From: CAZUCE01 sp964619265 | GTDB lineage: Bacteria > Planctomycetota > UBA1135 > GCA-002686595 | Reading direction: 5' to 3' | DNA: 64,000 bases | Assembly: GCA_964619265.1 (NCBI GenBank) | Contig: CAZUCE010000007.1 | Location: forward strand, 91,690-155,689 | In this document: one piece after another, positions 62,985 through 64,000 of the stretch | Position numbering within the stretch: the stretch's first letter is position 1 | Layout of the letters: every line of letters starts with the position of its first letter | Notes under the pieces: model-generated | Seen by the model: the letters and a program-made list of their open reading frames with translations, nothing else | Told to the model about the DNA's origin: nothing | Database searches by the model: none | Translations under genes and position numbers: made by a program

Positions 62985-63800
62985 TTGAAGAAATCTACAG
63001 CTTTTATACTTACCTTCGGAGCATTCGCAGCTATTCCCCTATTAGCTAGCGCGCTGCACTTGAGTGGCCCCGTTCTGATGGGCACCACAGACCTAGCGGG
63101 CGCGGAATCGACCCTGGGAACGGTCGGCCAAGCGGCAGCCCAGGCGGCAGGTGGCAACATCTCTGGTCAAGTCTGCAATCAGACTGGATCAACAATGGGA
63201 GACATCACTTTCGAAGTCTCTGGGGGAACAGCGGGGCTGGTCACACTCACGGACTGCGCCGGGAACAATCGGGGCACCGGATCCCTTTCCAGTGGATCGG
63301 TCAGCATCACTCTTTCGGAGGACCTTAGCAACACCAACTGCCTTTGCTACACCGTTCAGGCGGTATCTCCGGAATCAGGCGGAGCGACATTCAAGGCAAC
63401 GCCTTCAGGCGTCAACAGCAGCGGCTTTCATGTAGACATACTCCGCCCGCTTGAGTTTACGCCTATAGGGAACCTAGGGCGTAGAGGCCTAGAAACGCTC
63501 TATAACAGCGGATTTCAACTTCGCATCAAGAACGTTCATGGCTCTCGAACGGTCGGGTCACTGGGGGGCGAAATCGTTGTTTCGGGTCATGCCGGAGCAT
63601 CGATACAATCGATTGAGTTAGTCAATCAGGCAGGCGTGCCTGATCCGAACATGATCGCGTCGATATCCGGCATGAGCTTCACCTTGACGAGTTTCAGCCC
63701 GATCCCAGCGAATACGGCCTATACGCTCAACGTAATGCTCGATTCAGGGTCCATCGATCACCAGTTCCGCGTCGACCTCGAAGCGCCCTATAACCCGTAG
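62985..63800 (+). CDS. Secreted protein of unknown function
   Basis: The 271-residue protein starts at TTG 62985 with KKSTAFILTFGAFAAIPLLASA, a signal peptide. The mature part is Gly, Ser and Thr-rich beta structure with several cysteines (VCNQTGSTMGDITFEVSGG, LSNTNCLCYTVQAV). It has more A/T at third positions than most genes in the window, which may reflect transfer. I recognise no family. A 9-bp hairpin follows the gene. Confidence 0.65.
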   Translation: MKKSTAFILTFGAFAAIPLLASALHLSGPVLMGTTDLAGAESTLGTVGQAAAQAAGGNISGQVCNQTGSTMGDITFEVSGGTAGLVTLTDCAGNNRGTGSLSSGSVSITLSEDLSNTNCLCYTVQAVSPESGGATFKATPSGVNSSGFHVDILRPLEFTPIGNLGRRGLETLYNSGFQLRIKNVHGSRTVGSLGGEIVVSGHAGASIQSIELVNQAGVPDPNMIASISGMSFTLTSFSPIPANTAYTLNVMLDSGSIDHQFRVDLEAPYNP

Positions 63801-63832
63801 TCCAACGCTTCCACCTGCCATTGCTTAAGAGG

Positions 63833-63859
63833 CTCATCACCACTCCGGCAGGTGATGAG
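63833..63859 (+). terminator. Hairpin after last gene
   Basis: A perfect 9-bp stem (63833-63841 with 63851-63859) with a nine-base loop lies 33 bases after the stop of the secreted-protein gene. It lacks a T run, so termination is only possible. Confidence 0.4.
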
Positions 63860-64000
63860 TCTCGCACTTTCTCTTCGACCACGAGGGCTCTCTCGGCGGC
63901 AGCGCCTCGCACATGCTGGTGTATCAGTAGGTCTGTAAATTCGTTGAGCGCCGCGTAGCAGGCAGCATCCCGCTAAACCGTCCAGTGGCTCCTTGTCGGG

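Noticed and set aside
1..64000. CRISPR arrays, tRNA/rRNA genes, insertion sequences, replication origin
   Set aside because: No regularly spaced repeats, cloverleaf-like sequences, transposase motifs or DnaA-box clusters were recognised by eye.

Overview
The window is GC-rich and tightly packed. It looks like a Gram-negative chromosome, most likely from the Planctomycetota. This is inferred from an outer-membrane barrel protein, many lipoproteins and secreted proteins, pseudopilins, FG-GAP, Spondin_N and HAF-type secreted proteins, a BlaI/M56 pair, few Shine-Dalgarno sites and frequent GTG/TTG starts. The phylum is an inference; no rRNA or other strong marker is present. I recognise no tRNA, rRNA, CRISPR array or insertion sequence.

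Layout. 1-2.9 kb (minus strand): a GspL/PilM-like secretion ATPase partner, a GspG-like pseudopilin and a phytoene/squalene-synthase-like protein that lacks the family's aspartate motifs. 3.0-10.7 kb (plus): a small acidic protein, a cytochrome c'-type lipoprotein and a nucleoside-salvage group (phosphopentomutase, pyrimidine-nucleoside phosphorylase, concentrative nucleoside transporter, purine-nucleoside phosphorylase) with an M13 metalloprotease in the middle. 10.7-14.2 kb: a barrel protein, a metallopeptidase-like lipoprotein, and a thioredoxin-fold protein whose first active-site cysteine codon is an in-frame TGA, so it is a candidate selenoprotein. 14.3-16.5 kb (minus): DeoC and an RpiB-like isomerase, both with amphipathic N-terminal extensions like bacterial-microcompartment cargo tags. 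Together with the salvage group they would take nucleosides to deoxyribose/ribose phosphates and on to C2/C3 units.

17.0-33.6 kb is the most striking region: eleven consecutive same-strand genes encoding twelve exported imidazolonepropionase-like amidohydrolase domains. Four neighbouring, translationally coupled genes keep the HxH, DHG and NTD metal-site motifs. The other eight domains have lost them, and several carry highly charged inserts or tails. This looks like an exported multi-paralogue amidohydrolase system with catalytic and non-catalytic members.

33.7-42.3 kb: a TrpD-like protein, a DUF4388 protein, an acyl-CoA dehydrogenase, a secreted protein, prolyl-tRNA synthetase and a DUF1858-rhodanese protein, followed by a candidate structured RNA of about 280 nt with its own promoter-like sequence and a strong intrinsic terminator. 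42.3-54.8 kb: secreted proteins (FG-GAP, Spondin_N, endonuclease/exonuclease/phosphatase fold), a second pseudopilin, an RlmA-like methyltransferase, a saccharopine-dehydrogenase-like oxidoreductase, an ECF sigma/anti-sigma/secreted-protein operon, a DUF454 membrane protein, a truncated HAF protein and a sulfotransferase.

54.9-58.9 kb: a lysine-catabolism module (HglS/DUF1338 2-oxoadipate dioxygenase and a D-2-hydroxyglutarate dehydrogenase) with a divergent LysR regulator, then a SUI1-family protein. 59.4-62.3 kb: a BlaI repressor, an M56 membrane protease and a secreted coiled-coil protein, all translationally coupled. The last 1.7 kb looks less GC-rich and holds one secreted protein of unknown function.
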